From NCBI GenBank assembly GCA_038373865.1, contig JAXGGA010002161.1, positions 1 to 64,000 of the forward strand: a DNA stretch of 64,000 bases, given 5' to 3'. Under the pieces are notes generated by a model. The model worked only from the letters and a program-made list of their open reading frames with translations. It searched no databases and had not been told where the DNA came from. The first letter of the stretch is position 1. Every line of letters starts with the position of its first letter. Origin of the DNA: Uloborus plumipes. Its lineage: Eukaryota > Arthropoda > Arachnida > Araneae > Uloboridae. Shown one piece after another: positions 1-11,372 of the stretch. Both the position numbers and the translations under genes were made by a program.

Positions 1-1060
1 GTGTTGCGGACATGACCGCACGGTCAATAGATTTGATAATATAGACGGACGGATAATATAGATTGACTGTTGGGTCAATAGATTTGATAGGCTTACAGCT
101 TGTTTTTAAATGCCTGGTTCCAATTGTCTAATTTCTGTAGTGTTGAAACGTTGACCTTGCTGGAAAAAGCAGTAGACCATCTACACACTTAGTTTGTCCA
201 AAGAACCTTTAACAAATTGATTAATTTTAATTTGTTCTGTTAAACGAATTGGAGCAATGAATTAACACACAAGTGGCAAGCCCAGCGGTTGCCAGTTAAA
301 CGGTTAGCTCGCCAGATTGCTCGCTTTTGGCGAGCTTGTGGGCACTTGTGACGTCATAGAAACCACATCTTGTTTTCCCGATTGGATTGTTAAAAAAAAT
401 AGTTAAAAATAAAATGCTGGAAAAATTATAGTATTTTATTGTTCCTTGTTTTTTTTTTTTTTTTGCTCATTCTATCAATTTGAGTAACTTAAAGTAGTAT
501 TTTGACTGAAAGAAACTCCTCCATTAAAAGGAAAAGTTTAAAATTCCGGAAAAAAGTGCAAACATATACGTAAAAATATCACATACGTGCTAATGGACTG
601 ACCATTTTGTGTGTTATTGTTGAATAAATAGTTCTTTTATTCCTAAAAAGTCACATGTTTTATTTGAAATGATTTACTATAAGATGTCATGTTTAAATGA
701 AAAATAACAGATGTTTTAAGATTTAAGTTTTTTTTTCTTCAATAAAAAGTTTTCTAAAAACATAATCTGACACTCAAAATGACTTTCGAATAAGTAAGAA
801 AAAAAAATGAAAAAGGGTTTGTGAATAATGTATATGATGCATATAACATTAAATGTGAAATAAAACCTTTAAGTAAATATTTGTCCTGTCTGTTTTTTCA
901 AATACACTTTGGAGACCAAAGTATAGGACGAAGTTATACATCAGCTAAGGAAAGTTAGAGCAGAATAGAACCGTTCTTTTTTTCACTTCGCGATTAAGAA
1001 GACTGGTGAGACATTTTGGAACCCGTAAACAAAAAGAGTGTGGATGAAGATCTGTTTTGA
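1..1060. other. AT-rich sequence, nothing recognised
   Basis: No open frame of convincing length, RNA gene or terminal repeat was seen. The stretch contains homopolymer runs (a T tract near 450-465). Confidence 0.5.
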
Positions 1061-1303
1061 TATTAATACGCTTTTATTACTTTTACATGTGGACTTGTTT
1101 GTTTGTTCGTATGTATGTGTGTATGCGTGTATGTAACTCTGAATAAAAGATAAAATTTACGTTCTTTACAAATATAAAGTAATACGTTTAATACTATTAT
1201 TAATACTAAAGGCTAAACATTATAAGTGTTTCAGCCTTTTGTCTTCAAATCTGAATAAAGGATAAAACTCACGTTATTTGCAAATATAAAAGTAACATAT
1301 TTA

Positions 1304-2723
1304 CACTGCTCGACATTGAAAATGCAACACCAAGAAGGAGTGGTCAGAAATTCATGCAAATTTTACTGTAGACGCACGTCACTGAGTTATGCAAATGATA
1401 TGAAATGCGCAGCTCTCCGACACACGTGAAGTAAGATATAAGAGAATGAAGTTGAAAAGTGGGCTATGTTCATGTTGGTTTTTCTGCCAGACTAATTATC
1501 GGAGAAATTTGGTTTTTGTCTCGAAGGATACGTGTGATAGGAGGAAATACCACGCCGTCCTCAACGAAGACACTTCCAGCATATAGACGACTTTACAAGG
1601 GGTATGGTGATCGGACTGAGAAGAGGAGGTTGGTCCATACGTCAAATTGCAGCTGATACCCACATGGATGCAAGCACTGTGCATCGGCTGTGTCGGAGAT
1701 GGTTGGAAAGAGGAAATGTAGCCACATTGAGGGGTGCAGGTGCAGCCAGAGTGACGTCAGACCGCTTGGATCGACGGATTCACCGACAAGCTGCGGCGGA
1801 CCCGCAAGTCACTTGTACGTCGATTCTGCAGCACTTGCAAGGTACCCTGGATGTTCCTGTGTCGACCAGAACCATTTCCCGTCGACTGGTTGCACGTGCC
1901 CTGCAATCACGGCGCCCGCTAACAAGACTGGCATTGACCTCACAGCACAGACTCCAACGTTTGGAATGGTGCCGGACCAGAGCGACGTGGATGGCAGAAT
2001 GGCAAACCGTAGTGTTCTCAGATGAATCCCGCTTCTGTTTGTCCAGCGATAGTCATCGCATACGTGTGTGGCGTCGACGTGGAGAAAGATCGAATCCGGC
2101 AGTAACTGTGGAACGCCCCACAGCGCGACAACTTGGCATAATGGTTTGGGGCGCTATTGCATACAATTCCGTATCACCTCTAGTTCGTATTCGGGGCACT
2201 ATGACGGCCCAACGATATGTAGATAATGTACTGCGACCGGTGGCCATCCCCCACCTTCAGGGTCTGCAAAATGCAATTTTTCAACAGGATAACGCCCGGC
2301 CTCACAGTGCTCGAATCAGCCAACATGCTCTACGAGGTGTACAGATGCTTTCCTGGCCACCATACTCTCCTGACTTGTCACCAATCGAACATGTGTGGGA
2401 CGTGATTGGACGCCGTTTGCAGAACCTGCCACTGCCTCGTTCAGAGGACGAACTGTGGCAAATGGTTGAAAAGGAATGGAGTGCCATCCCTCAGGACACT
2501 ATTCGCAGGCTTATTGACTCCATGCCTAGACTTGTTTCTTCGTGCATCGCTGTCCGCGGTGGTCCTACTTCTTACTGAGCCGACGCCGTCCTCGCTCTAA
2601 ATTTTGCTTATTTATTTTGAAATAAATATCACTTATTGTTCCATGCTGTCTCTGTTTTCTTACCAAATTTCATCAATTTCTGACCACTCCTTCTTGGTGT
2701 TGCATTTTCAATGTCGAGCAGTG
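1304..2723 (+). mobile_element. Tc1-like (IS630-Tc1-mariner) transposon, complete with TIRs and TA duplication
   Basis: The 1420-bp element begins CACTGCTCGACATTGAAAAT. Its first 49 bases are matched exactly, as reverse complement, by its last 49 (2675-2723). TA dinucleotides flank both ends (1302-1303 and 2724-2725), as expected for this superfamily, and the element interrupts a recognisable copy of repeat R. A single transposase frame fills the centre. Perfect TIRs argue for a recent insertion. Confidence 0.95.
1547..2578 (+). pseudogene. Tc1-like transposase, uninterrupted frame but likely start codon lost (ATA)
   Basis: The product would be a cut-and-paste transposase: an N-terminal helix-turn-helix DNA-binding region followed by a DDE catalytic domain. 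The frame is free of stops from 1541 to the stop at 2576-2578. From the first ATG (1604) it gives 324 residues. HTH-like segments lie at residues 1-60. The catalytic residues are D140 (FSDESRF), D229 (FQQDNARPH) and E262 (SPDLSPIEHVW). Upstream of 1604 the same frame continues with an arginine-rich IPRRPQRR segment, which resembles the usual MPRR start of this family, but the codon at 1547 is ATA. The family-length protein would be about 343 residues. Initiation at 1604 would drop 19 residues of the first helical region. The last catalytic spacing is 32 residues, not the usual 34. It may therefore be a barely inactivated copy; whether the shorter protein works is unknown. Confidence 0.85.
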
Positions 2724-3155
2724 TAATACTAGTATTAATGCTGAAGACTTAACTATATTACATGTTTGTGTATTATAAGTGCATGTAAACTTAGCGGATA
2801 TTCAATAGTTTTGAAAATCAGAGGGAAATAAGCTAGAGTATTATGAAAATATAGTTTAACCTTTAGTATTAATAATAGTATTTAGTATATTACTCTTATA
2901 TTTGTTTAAAAAAAACTCTCTAAAAGCGTATTTTTAGTTTTTTTAAACTATAATTAAGTTATTTTTTGAATACGTCGCAGTTGATTCATCGTGTTCTGCA
3001 ACATTTCAATCTTTTTCTTGGAATGTATTTCATACTTGGAATGTATTTCATACTACACCGTTAAAACTGCAGGTTGCATAAGGCACCTATAGTTTAACAG
3101 AGTACAACCTGTTGGTGTACGAGTATTATAAGTGTTTCAGTTGTTTGTATGAAAC

Positions 3156-3469
3156 CAACGCCTCCTAAATTTAAATGCCTACTAAATTTTAAATGCCTGA
3201 CTTCGCTACGTCAGACATTGGTTCCACTGTGAGCGCCATCTTGCGGTAATCCGATGATACCGTTGTTATGGTGATAAATGCAAACAATATTCTAATTAAG
3301 TTTTTTGATTTTCTAATTTTTAAATTTAAATTTTGAAATCAACTAATCGGTAATTTCTCTTGTCTCGAAGAACTCTGATAGATGGCAGTACGTCGTGAAC
3401 CAAGGAAGAAATATTGCTCTGTGCTAAAAAACTATAAAACAGTAAGTATTTAGCATTTAGGAGGCATTG
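3156..3469 (+). mobile_element. MITE with CGCCTCCTAAAT terminal repeats, copy 1
   Basis: About 310 bp starts AACGCCTCCTAAAT and ends ATTTAGGAGGCATTG, an inverted pair. An opposite-orientation copy lies at 5822-6120. Shared interior segments include the GCGCCATCTTGCGG and GATGGCAGTACG regions. No coding capacity. Target duplication unclear. Confidence 0.7.
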
Positions 3470-3475
3470 ATTTAA

Positions 3476-3600
3476 CTCTGAATAAAAGATAAAATTCACG
3501 TTAATACTAAAGACTAAACTATATTAAAAAAACTATATTACTTATATGTTGATGTCTTATTAAATGAGCATCTAAAAACGTATTTTTTAGATTTTTAAAA
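3476..3600 (-). repeat. Truncated copy of repeat family R
   Basis: Carries the CTGAATAAAAGATAAAATTC and ACTAAACTATATTA segments of the family and the ACGTATTTTT end, with an internal deletion relative to the copies at 15936 and 46121. Confidence 0.6.
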
Positions 3601-3630
3601 CTAATTTAAAGATTATTTCATGTGATTGGT

Positions 3631-3682
3631 ATTGAGTTAGAATACTTTCGCAGACTGACTGCGAAAGTATCCCAATTCAATT
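3631..3682. other. Short perfect-core hairpin
   Basis: ATACTTTCGCAG and CTGCGAAAGTAT form a perfect 12-bp stem with a 5-nt loop. It extends to about 23 pairs with three mismatched or G.T positions. It could be a tiny foldback element or chance palindrome; no promoter or gene context defines a role. Confidence 0.5.
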
Positions 3683-3810
3683 TAGTGCCAATTTTCCTTT
3701 CCTTTTTCCCCTAAAAAGACGTAAACATTGTCTATGTCGGAGGTCAATTCACAAAAGCAGCACTATAACATAGTCGGCATTCTGAAAGTGATTGTTACTC
3801 AGATGAGTAA

Positions 3811-4096
3811 GGCAGGGATTCAAGTGAAACACCATTGCGATCGCTACTGGAAGTGAATTACATTGGTGTCAACTTAAATTGGCATGACGTCACTACGGGT
3901 GGAGCCAATAAGAGCTCAAAAGCACTCAGCGATCTCCTCTTATTCGCCAAGTAGGCTGTGACGATTCATCTAGCTCGTTTTTCATAGGCAAACGTCACGC
4001 TGACGTCACGATGTTTTTATCAAGAAACGTTCTAATGTAATTCATTTCCAGTCGTGATTGTAATTTGCGATTGCCTGTTTCACTTGAATCCCTGCC
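3811..4096 (+). mobile_element. PIF/Harbinger-like MITE, copy 1
   Basis: Starts GGCAGGGATTCAAGTGAAAC and ends GTTTCACTTGAATCCCTGCC, a 20-bp perfect inverted pair. Other copies at 41783-42390, 42521-42703 and 44446-44632 show TTA on both sides in two cases, matching the 3-bp TWA duplication of PIF/Harbinger. Family assignment is inference from ends and target only. Confidence 0.75.
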
Positions 4097-4125
4097 TTGG
4101 AGGCGTTGGGCGGAACGGACTTTGG

Positions 4126-4420
4126 TAGAGTCGCTATATAGATAGGCCGACGCATCAAGCTTAAGATCGACCACTTTGGATCCAATTCGTAACTTTTACT
4201 TTCACTTTTTCATTGTTGCGAAGCTAGGGTTACCAGAGCAAAGTTTTGGACACTGCCAAGCTCCACCAAAAGTCACGTGGTACTAATAATTGCCGCCCCT
4301 GAAAAATAACCAAAAAGCGAGAGCTTACCAGAAAAGACAACCGCTCATCAACCAGAAATGACATAACACGTGTTGGATCCAAAGTGGTGAAACTTAATCT
4401 TGATGCGTCGACTCGTCTAA
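4126..4420 (+). mobile_element. hAT-like MITE family A, copy 1, with 8-bp target duplication
   Basis: A 295-bp element, TAGAGTCGCTATATAG at the left, flanked by GACTTTGG at 4118-4125 and 4421-4428. The subterminal GACGCATCAAG and CCACTTTGGATCC segments are inverted at the other end. An 8-bp duplication with TAG-type ends is the hAT pattern. Copies: 20003, 41899 and 43710. Confidence 0.9.
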
Positions 4421-4454
4421 GACTTTGGTAGTATTATTTTTTCATTCATTAATT

Positions 4455-5340
4455 CAGGGGTTTTCCACCTGGGAGGTCGCCCTTCTAGGGGGGGTGTAGA
4501 AAAATATCAAAGAAGGCGTGAATTTAAAAAGAAAAATTGAAAAGTCAAACCAAGCAACTATAATTTGCTCAATTTCATTGCTACATGAAAGTATTTTCGA
4601 CATGATGACTTTTCTGAATTTTTTGTGCAGTTTTCATCCATACTTTCCTGTGAATTTGGGTTTAGAGCATTAGCATACAAAGTCAAAACATCGGGCAAGC
4701 CATTGAAAGTTACCAGATGTCGTTTTGTGAGTGACAGTTACAATCTAGTTCAACTCTTAAAGAACTGTTGTGTAAAATCAAAAACAAGGACAAAAGTTTT
4801 TGCTGGCTTGTATTCCTTCCTCCGCACCAGCTATGGAGGCGGGGCGGGTCTGTATCTTTCAGCTTTGATATTCTTTTGAAACTTAATATTTATAAAAAGT
4901 AAGAAAATTTTTACCATAGAACTTTATAAAAAGCAAGGGTTTTCTCGACAGTGAGTGTGTCACAAAGCATGTTCTGCTGTGAAATGTATTTTTGTGCGAA
5001 TGAAAGTTTCCACGAAAAAGTATCCGGTGAAACAGTCTCTGCAAATAAAAGCTCACTTGAAAATAAATGCCGGTCAGATCGAAAAATAACATTGCGTTTT
5101 TAAAATCTCAAAGAAAACTGCACAAAATAGGTGTTAAAAACAAAATAAAAAGGTGCACAAACGGTAGTAAGGAAAAGAAAACATAACTTCATGCTGAAAT
5201 AATATTAGTGCACTGTCATCTAATCTATTTAGAAGTGACGTAACTGAAAAAGAAGTGGAATGTGGAAAAAATAAATATTGACAGCAAGCTGAGCGGGAGC
5301 TATTATTATTATTTTTCCATTTGAACAAGTATAGTTTTTT
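4455..5340. other. Possible hAT terminus, then unassigned sequence
   Basis: CAGGGGTTTTCCACCTGGG at 4455 resembles one end of a Charlie-type hAT element, but no matching right end was found. The rest, including a short open stretch at 4625-4879, has no recognisable protein similarity. Confidence 0.3.
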
Positions 5341-5343
5341 ACA

Positions 5344-5436
5344 GGAATTCCACAGGTTAGGCCACAGTCCTACGGCAACAAGGAGAAACTTCCAAAGACA
5401 TTATACATAGGACTGTGGTCTAACCTGTGAAATTCC
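5344..5436. other. 93-nt hairpin with 28-bp stem (miRNA-like or mini-MITE)
   Basis: Arms 5344-5371 and 5409-5436 pair along 28 bases with one A.C mismatch and one G.U wobble, around a 37-nt loop. Size and stem fit a pre-miRNA-like hairpin but also a very small inverted-repeat element. Confidence 0.6.
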
Positions 5437-5821
5437 AGAACCAAAAACACTGGCTGTTCAATAGTATAGTTTGTTTTCACCTCCTTTTATGTTTCAATGC
5501 TACCAATGATCACTTCAGCCCTCAGAGCACTATTCATATGTACTCGTATTGCAATTACAGCATTCAGTGTCACTTTTTGGCACCTTTTGTAACTAATTTT
5601 GAAAATTCTACATATGTTTTTGCGGCTTACCATTTGTTTTACTCCAAAATCGTCGTTTGTTTTCGAGATGTTCAATTTTGAAAACAGGGAGTAATATGCT
5701 GGACACCCTGTATTTTCTTTTATTTTATATATTTTTTCTTTTTTTTTTTAACAGTTTCAAACAAGTAAACTCAGCAGTGATCCCAAGATGTGCAAATTCG
5801 AGAGAGTGAACTGGATTATAT
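5437..5821. other. Unassigned sequence with a possible TE right end
   Basis: GGACACCCTGTA at about 5701-5712 matches the style of TACAGGGTGTCC transposon ends, but no left partner was found. Nothing else recognised. Confidence 0.25.
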
Positions 5822-6120
5822 CAACGCCTCCTAAATACTAAATGCCTACTGCTTTCTGGTTTTTAGCACGGAATAAAGTTTCTCCCTTGGTTCACCACGT
5901 ACTGCCATCTATCGGAGTTCTTCGAAACAGAGAAATGAACAATTGGGTGATTTCTAAATTTAAATTTAAAAATTAACCAATCAAAAATTTAATTCGAGTA
6001 TTGTTTGGATTTATCACCATAACAGCAGTATCATCGAATTGCCGCAAGGTGGCGCTCAAAGTGGAACAACTGTCTCCCGTATTAAGGCAAATGTTGCAGG
6101 CAATTAGTATTTAGGAGGCC
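5822..6120 (-). mobile_element. MITE with CGCCTCCTAAAT terminal repeats, copy 2
   Basis: Opposite-orientation relative of 3156-3469. It begins AACGCCTCCTAAATAC, ends GTATTTAGGAGGCC, and shares the GGTTCACCACGTACTGCCAT region. Roughly 300 bp, non-coding. Confidence 0.7.
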
Positions 6121-6257
6121 TTGGTAATATACACGAGGGGGGAGGGGACCAGAAAAATTTAGATTTCTTAGGAAGGCCACAAGCCAAAAAATGATGGGGA
6201 CCCTTTATTTATAGACCACAAAACAACCAATAAAAAATCTAGTTTGGACCCCACACT

Positions 6258-7005
6258 ACTTCCTTTTACGTGTAAATTTCTTACTAGTTGCCTAAAGTGT
6301 TAAAAAAAGTGCTTGGAGTGAGCAAGGTAACAATTCAAATATTTGCTCCCCTAATCTGCCACGAAACAATGCAAAAAATATTTTGCAATGGTTAATTTTC
6401 TAAATATTGCTGATTTTAATATCATTCAGTGAATTTTTCGCAAAATATCGCCAATAGTGCCAAGTTGAACCCAAATTCAAAAAATAATTTTTTCGCCAAA
6501 TTTGTCGCCAACGATATGTCGCCAAGTTGGCGTCAAACACTTGGCGACCAAAAGTTTGGCGACATATCGCCAAGTGGTCGCGCCAATTCATATCACTTGA
6601 GTCTGCATTGAAATTAACACTGATTTACCCCCAAAAAGTGGTAAAACACCCCCTTGGGAACATTCAAATGCAACCACAAGAGGAGGTGCACAACTAGACC
6701 ATCCTCAGAGCCTACATACCAAGCTAGAAGCTTCTACGACATATAGATTTTGAGTTATGCGACCCACATACATACGCACACACGTACATACAGACGTCAC
6801 GAGAAAACTCGTCGTAATTAACTCGGGGGTGGTTGAAAAAAAAATTTCGGCTGCTTATATGTTGGTAGGTACATATGCACGTGCTGACAGGTCAAAAAAA
6901 CTAAGGAATTTTCATTCGAAGGTGAGCAAAATCAAAATTTAGACTCAAATTTGAGTGATTTTTTTTTCGCGATCACAATACTTCCTTTACTACGTAAAAG
7001 GAAGT
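6258..7005 (-). mobile_element. TIR element with ACTTCCTTTTACG ends and TTGGCGA hairpin cluster
   Basis: ACTTCCTTTTACG at 6258-6270 is inverted at 6993-7005. The interior matches, in reverse, the 3' halves of the Helitrons at 24110-24690 and 27206-27680. At 6490-6590 it has repeated self-complementary TTGGCGACATATCGCCAA-like blocks. Non-coding. Confidence 0.55.
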
Positions 7006-7280
7006 AAAAAGGAAGATAAAGGCTTTGCGACCGTATTGTGGTGTCTGATAAAGATATTTTAGCGTAATAATTATAAACTAAAATATAAATTAAATGCCCT
7101 TTAATGCCACAAAACCTGGAAAAAATTTTGTACAGTCTGGTGCGTGGTGGAGTATAAATGACGCGATCACTAGTGACACATTATTGAGACTTCGTAGTTT
7201 AGAAGAACATTTTTCAGTTTTTTCTTGTGCTCGATTAAGTTAGACTACGAAAGACAACCAGAAACAAAGTGCTATAAATA

Positions 7281-8697
7281 CACTGGCGGAAAAAAAAATC
7301 CCAACACCAAGAAAAAATTGCCGTAGAGTAATGAAATTTGGGCAATGCAATTGTCTAGTTAACATGTTTAATTGATTAAATGTACAAGATCACTGGCTAA
7401 TTTAAGCTCAAGAAAATGCTGTGCAAATGTGAAATTATGTTAATTTAATAGAGGGTGTAACCTCCAGAATTTTGAAAGCAAGCCTGCAAGCGTGCATACA
7501 TTATGTCATACAGGTGCCGAATGTCACTTTGTGGTATAAAGTTCCATGCTTGTTGCACTTGCTGTGTCAATACTAGGACCGTCATTGCTGATTGTGGATG
7601 ATGCTCGAGGTGCCATCCCATGATATCCCATACGTTATCAATTGGAGACAGACCTGGTGATTTTGCAGGTCATGGTAACATGTCAGCACTCTGTAGAGCA
7701 CATTGCGTTACAGCAGCGATGTGAGGGCGAGCGCTATCCGGTTGGAAAACGCCCCCTTGAATGATACTCATGAAGGGCTGTACTACTGGTTAAATTAACA
7801 GACTGACGACAAATGTTCAGTCAGTGAGTTTGAGATAACCACAAGAATGCCCCTGCTGTCGTAGGAAATTGCTCCAGAGACCATAACTCCAGGTGTGTCT
7901 AGGCCGTAGACCGCTTGGATGCAGGCGGTCCCCTGGCCTCCTTCTGACCAATATACAGCCACCACTGGCACTAATTCAGAATCTGTTTTCATCAAAAATT
8001 ACAACAGATCTCCACTCCGACCTCCAGTGAGCTCTGTCATGGCACCACTGCCGCCGGAAAAGGTAATGGTTTGCAGTCAATGGAATACCGGCTACAGGCT
8101 GCCTGGCTCAGAGCTGTCCTTGAAGTAAACAGTTTCTTACCGTTCCTTGGGTCACGACGGTACCAACTGCAGCTCGAATGTCAGCCGTAGATGCAGTACG
8201 ATGCGCCACAGCCGTACGCAAGATTCGGCGATCTTCCTTCTCAGTCGTGCCACGTGGCAGCTCGGAACTCGATCTTCTTGAGGTAGTACCATCCCTTGCC
8301 CATAGCTTCCAATAATCATGCATGGTGGAAACATTCCCATCCAAGTCTTTCTGCAATATCGCGAAATGAAAATCCACCTTCTCGTAGCCAATTTGTACGA
8401 TCTCGTTTAAACTCGGTGAGCTGTTGATAATGGCTTCTTCGTCTTCTTAAAAGGTATTCCTGGCTAACATGAACGCAATTCGTCCAATTTCACGGAAAAA
8501 TAATACACACGAGCTTCACAACACGCTTTTAAAACAAGCCTTATTTGCATGTTCTGAGTGACGCCAGCTGCGCCACACTTATGCGCGGAACACGAAATTT
8601 CAATAGATGTCATCTTTCAGTTGTATCAACAAGCCTACCAAATTTCGTTTATCTAACACAAGTCTTTCTTGGTGTTGGGATTTTTTTTCCGCCAGTG
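7281..8697 (-). mobile_element. Degenerate Tc1-like transposon, minus strand
   Basis: 1417 bp, CACTGGCGGAAAAAAAAATC at the left and its near-perfect reverse complement at the right (8650-8697), with TA at 7279-7280 and 8698-8699. Transposase remains run leftward across it. TIRs differ from those of the 1304 element. Confidence 0.9.
7446..8430 (-). pseudogene. Tc1-like transposase pseudogene
   Basis: Family similarity is spread over different frames. The DNA-binding region is at 8377-8108 (NVSTMHDYWKLWARDG, PRGTTEKEDRRI). The first catalytic region is near 7995-7795 (TDSE, GVMVSGAISYDSRG). The C-terminal catalytic block is at about 7770-7600 (FQPDSARPH, SPGLSPIDNVWD). A TGA replaces an expected Trp codon at 7672-7670, and frame changes occur on both sides of the middle block. 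The final acidic residue is Asp instead of Glu, and the SPD motif reads SPG. Spacing between the last two acidic codons is 32 residues, as in the element at 1304. Certainly inactive. Confidence 0.85.
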
Positions 8698-10839
8698 TAT
8701 TTTGTACGCAATGTAGTATGGGATTGTGGGGCTAAGTGAAATAGTTGAGGTAACCAACCTGTTTCAAAACGAGCAAATTGGAAATTTGTTCTGAAAATTA
8801 TCGCACATAAAGTAGGAATAATGTATTTTATCGTTGAAATGTTATTTTTCCTTTTTGGCAGTTATTTTGCACCTTCAAAAAAAGGTGAAAATTTTCCGAC
8901 CCCAAAAAACCATGAGGTAAAGTAAAAAATACAATATTTGTTTAGTGGAACATTTTCTATTTGACGAGTTGCAGTAATTTTTATCAAATGAATGCGTGAA
9001 AATTCAAATGAATGAATTATTAATAAAAAAAATAACTGAATAAATATATAAACAAATTAATGAGTTAGTTAATATATGAGAAAAATAAATGAGTGAATAA
9101 AATAGAGAAGGAATAACAAAATAAGTGAATGAATGATTAAATAAGTAAATTAATAAGTAAAAGAATGTGAATAAATTAAAAAATAAAGAATTGCGTTTGC
9201 GATTAAGTAAATGAATGCATAAGCAAATGAAATGGAACTATTTGACTTTGTATAAGAAGAGAATAAGCTCGAAACAGCTGTCCGTGGATCGAAATAGCCG
9301 AGTTAGCGGTATATTGCATATTTCCCTTTGGCCCGCTTGCACTTGACAAATTACATTGAAGATTTAAAATCAAAACATGCCTAATATAAACAAGGTAGGC
9401 AACAAACTATTTCACCTGAAAGAGTAAAATTCTTAGTTATACTGCCATTTTTTGTCCGTTTTTCTTTCTTTTTTTTTTAAGTTTCATTATTCAAATGTCT
9501 CTTGTAATGTAAAGTTAAAGAGTCACACTATTACGGTACGGTACGTGCGCCTTTAATCCATATAAAAATGAGAACTCTAAAATTTTCACACCCAATAAAA
9601 CTGAGTTTATTTTGTTCGTAGGCACTGTAATAACCATTTTATGTACTGAATACATTTTCAAAATATTTTATGCAAGTCTCAGTTCTCAAAATTTTCAGCG
9701 ACATAAAAACCTTTTCATTCGCCTATAAATATCCTTATTTGAGTTCGTTTTATGGCTGCTACCTTTCTTCCTATTTTATTTTATGTCTAGACATTTTTTC
9801 CGCATAATTTGCTTTTATGCTCGTTGTTTCTTGAATTTAAGACTCAATATTTTCTGATTTTTTCTATTCACATTCAGTGTCATATTTATTCGAGCAAAAC
9901 GAAAAGTGCTGTTTTGAGGAAGAATTTTTCTTGTCTTTTAAAAGGTTACGATAGTGTTACACATAATTTAGATCACTTTAAAAGTCCAGCATCAGTATAC
10001 ATTTTTTTTCACTTTAACAATATAATTCAAGGAAAGTTAATTTTTCACTCATTATCTATAAAATAATTATGGGCTTTTAACAGTTTGTTTAGGCTAAACA
10101 AGAGAAAATGTATTTTACAAAAAGAGAAAATCAACATGAAACAGCTTTTGCCAAATGTCTGTACATCTGAAAAATCATTTTTTTCATTGAAAAAGTAGTG
10201 TCTTGGATTTTTTTTTTTTTTTGTAGTTTTACGTTTTTTGGACATCTGCTTTTCATCACAATGCGGTTCATGTATTTCATTCAGAAGGAAATTTTTACAA
10301 GTTTAGGACCCATAAAAAAACTTTAGAATTTTGGACTAGGAACTTCTTTTTATGAAAAAAAATTCGGGAAAAATGTTTACTTACTATCAAAAAACGCAGT
10401 TAATTTATTGTTCCTCAATTTTCTGTAGCATTCGCATTTGATGAATTTTGTTCTTAAAACTCTCTTGCACGTGCTTCTGTTTTGAAAAATTCCCTTTTTA
10501 GACAGTATAAATGTTATGATGGTGTTATTTTATGTCCCAATTTCAGAAACTAAACCGAACTATTTTTCATTTGAACGCATTTTCTTTCTGAGTGTATCTT
10601 CCCTAGCACATCCCCAAGAATGACACCCACAGAAAAAAAAAGAGAGACTAAAACCCCCGCAACCCCTCTCCCCCCATTTCAGAGGCGTAATCAACGCCAT
10701 GAGACCTCAATATTCTTGAAGGCACACCTGTTCAATTTCCTTTCTAATGTAATGGTTTAATGTCCTGTACTGTTCCCAGCATAAAGATTTTTAATTTAAA
10801 GACTGCTGAAATATGACGTTATCGTCAACAGTCGGAATT
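8698..10839. other. AT-rich sequence, nothing recognised
   Basis: About 2.1 kb. 8980-9200 is low-complexity, with repeated GAATGAATTA/AATAAATAA-type words. No coding or terminal-repeat structure was seen. Confidence 0.5.
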
Positions 10840-11372
10840 CACGGGTGCCCCCCCCCCCCACATACCTAGCTCAATGGCGCATATTCCGCCCCAAAAATTT
10901 TCCCAACCCTCTTGTGCCTTTTATTTTTACTTTTACCTCTCTTTTTTATTTATTTATTTTTTAAATATTATTATTTATTTATTTAAATATTATTTATTGA
11001 TTTTTTAAAATTATAACTATTATTTTTTTACATTATTATTTTTTTTTGAAGTTCGAATTATGCGCAGATTAGAATTACTTTTTTTTTCCTTTTTCCAGAC
11101 ATTCCAAGCACACACACACACACAAAATAAATAAATAAATAAATAATAATAAAGAAATAAAAGAAAAGAGTTTGAATTAAAAAAATAAATTAATGAATAA
11201 TTTTTATTTAAAAAAGTCAGTAAATAACTTAAATAAAAAAATCAGTAAATAATTTAAATATAAAAAAAGATTGATTAATGATTTGAATAAATAAATAAAT
11301 AATTTTTAAAAAATCCCTCCCAAAAATTTGAGGGCGCAACTTGAGGGCGCCATAATCCCCCCCCCCTGCCTA
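10840..11372 (+). mobile_element. hAT-like MITE family B, degenerate copy
   Basis: Same plan as the clean copy at 33375-33925: an end with GGGTGCCC and a C tract, TCAATGGCGC, then inverted AATTTGAGGGCGCAA at the right. The interior is (TTTA)n-like AT-rich DNA with a (CA)n and (AATA)n run at 11102-11150. The right end is eroded and no clear target duplication remains. Confidence 0.7.

Larger units (their letters stand above)
1061..2945 (-). repeat. Dispersed repeat family R (AAAGCGTATT ends), split by a Tc1-like insertion
   Basis: A repeat of about 330 bp recurs in the window (also 3476-3600, 15936-16285, 39169-39410 and 46121-46420). It has ends resembling AATACGCTTTT and internal AATAAAAGATAAAATTCACG. 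Here it is partly duplicated (1061-1230 and from about 1250). The second copy is interrupted at a TA by the element at 1304-2723 and resumes at 2724. Joining the two sides restores the order seen in the uninterrupted copies. Inverted ends suggest a MITE, but no target duplication was identified. Confidence 0.6.

Noticed and set aside
4625..4879. hAT transposase fragment after the CAGGGGTTTTCC end
   Set aside because: The 84-codon frame shows no motif of the hAT catalytic or dimerisation regions.
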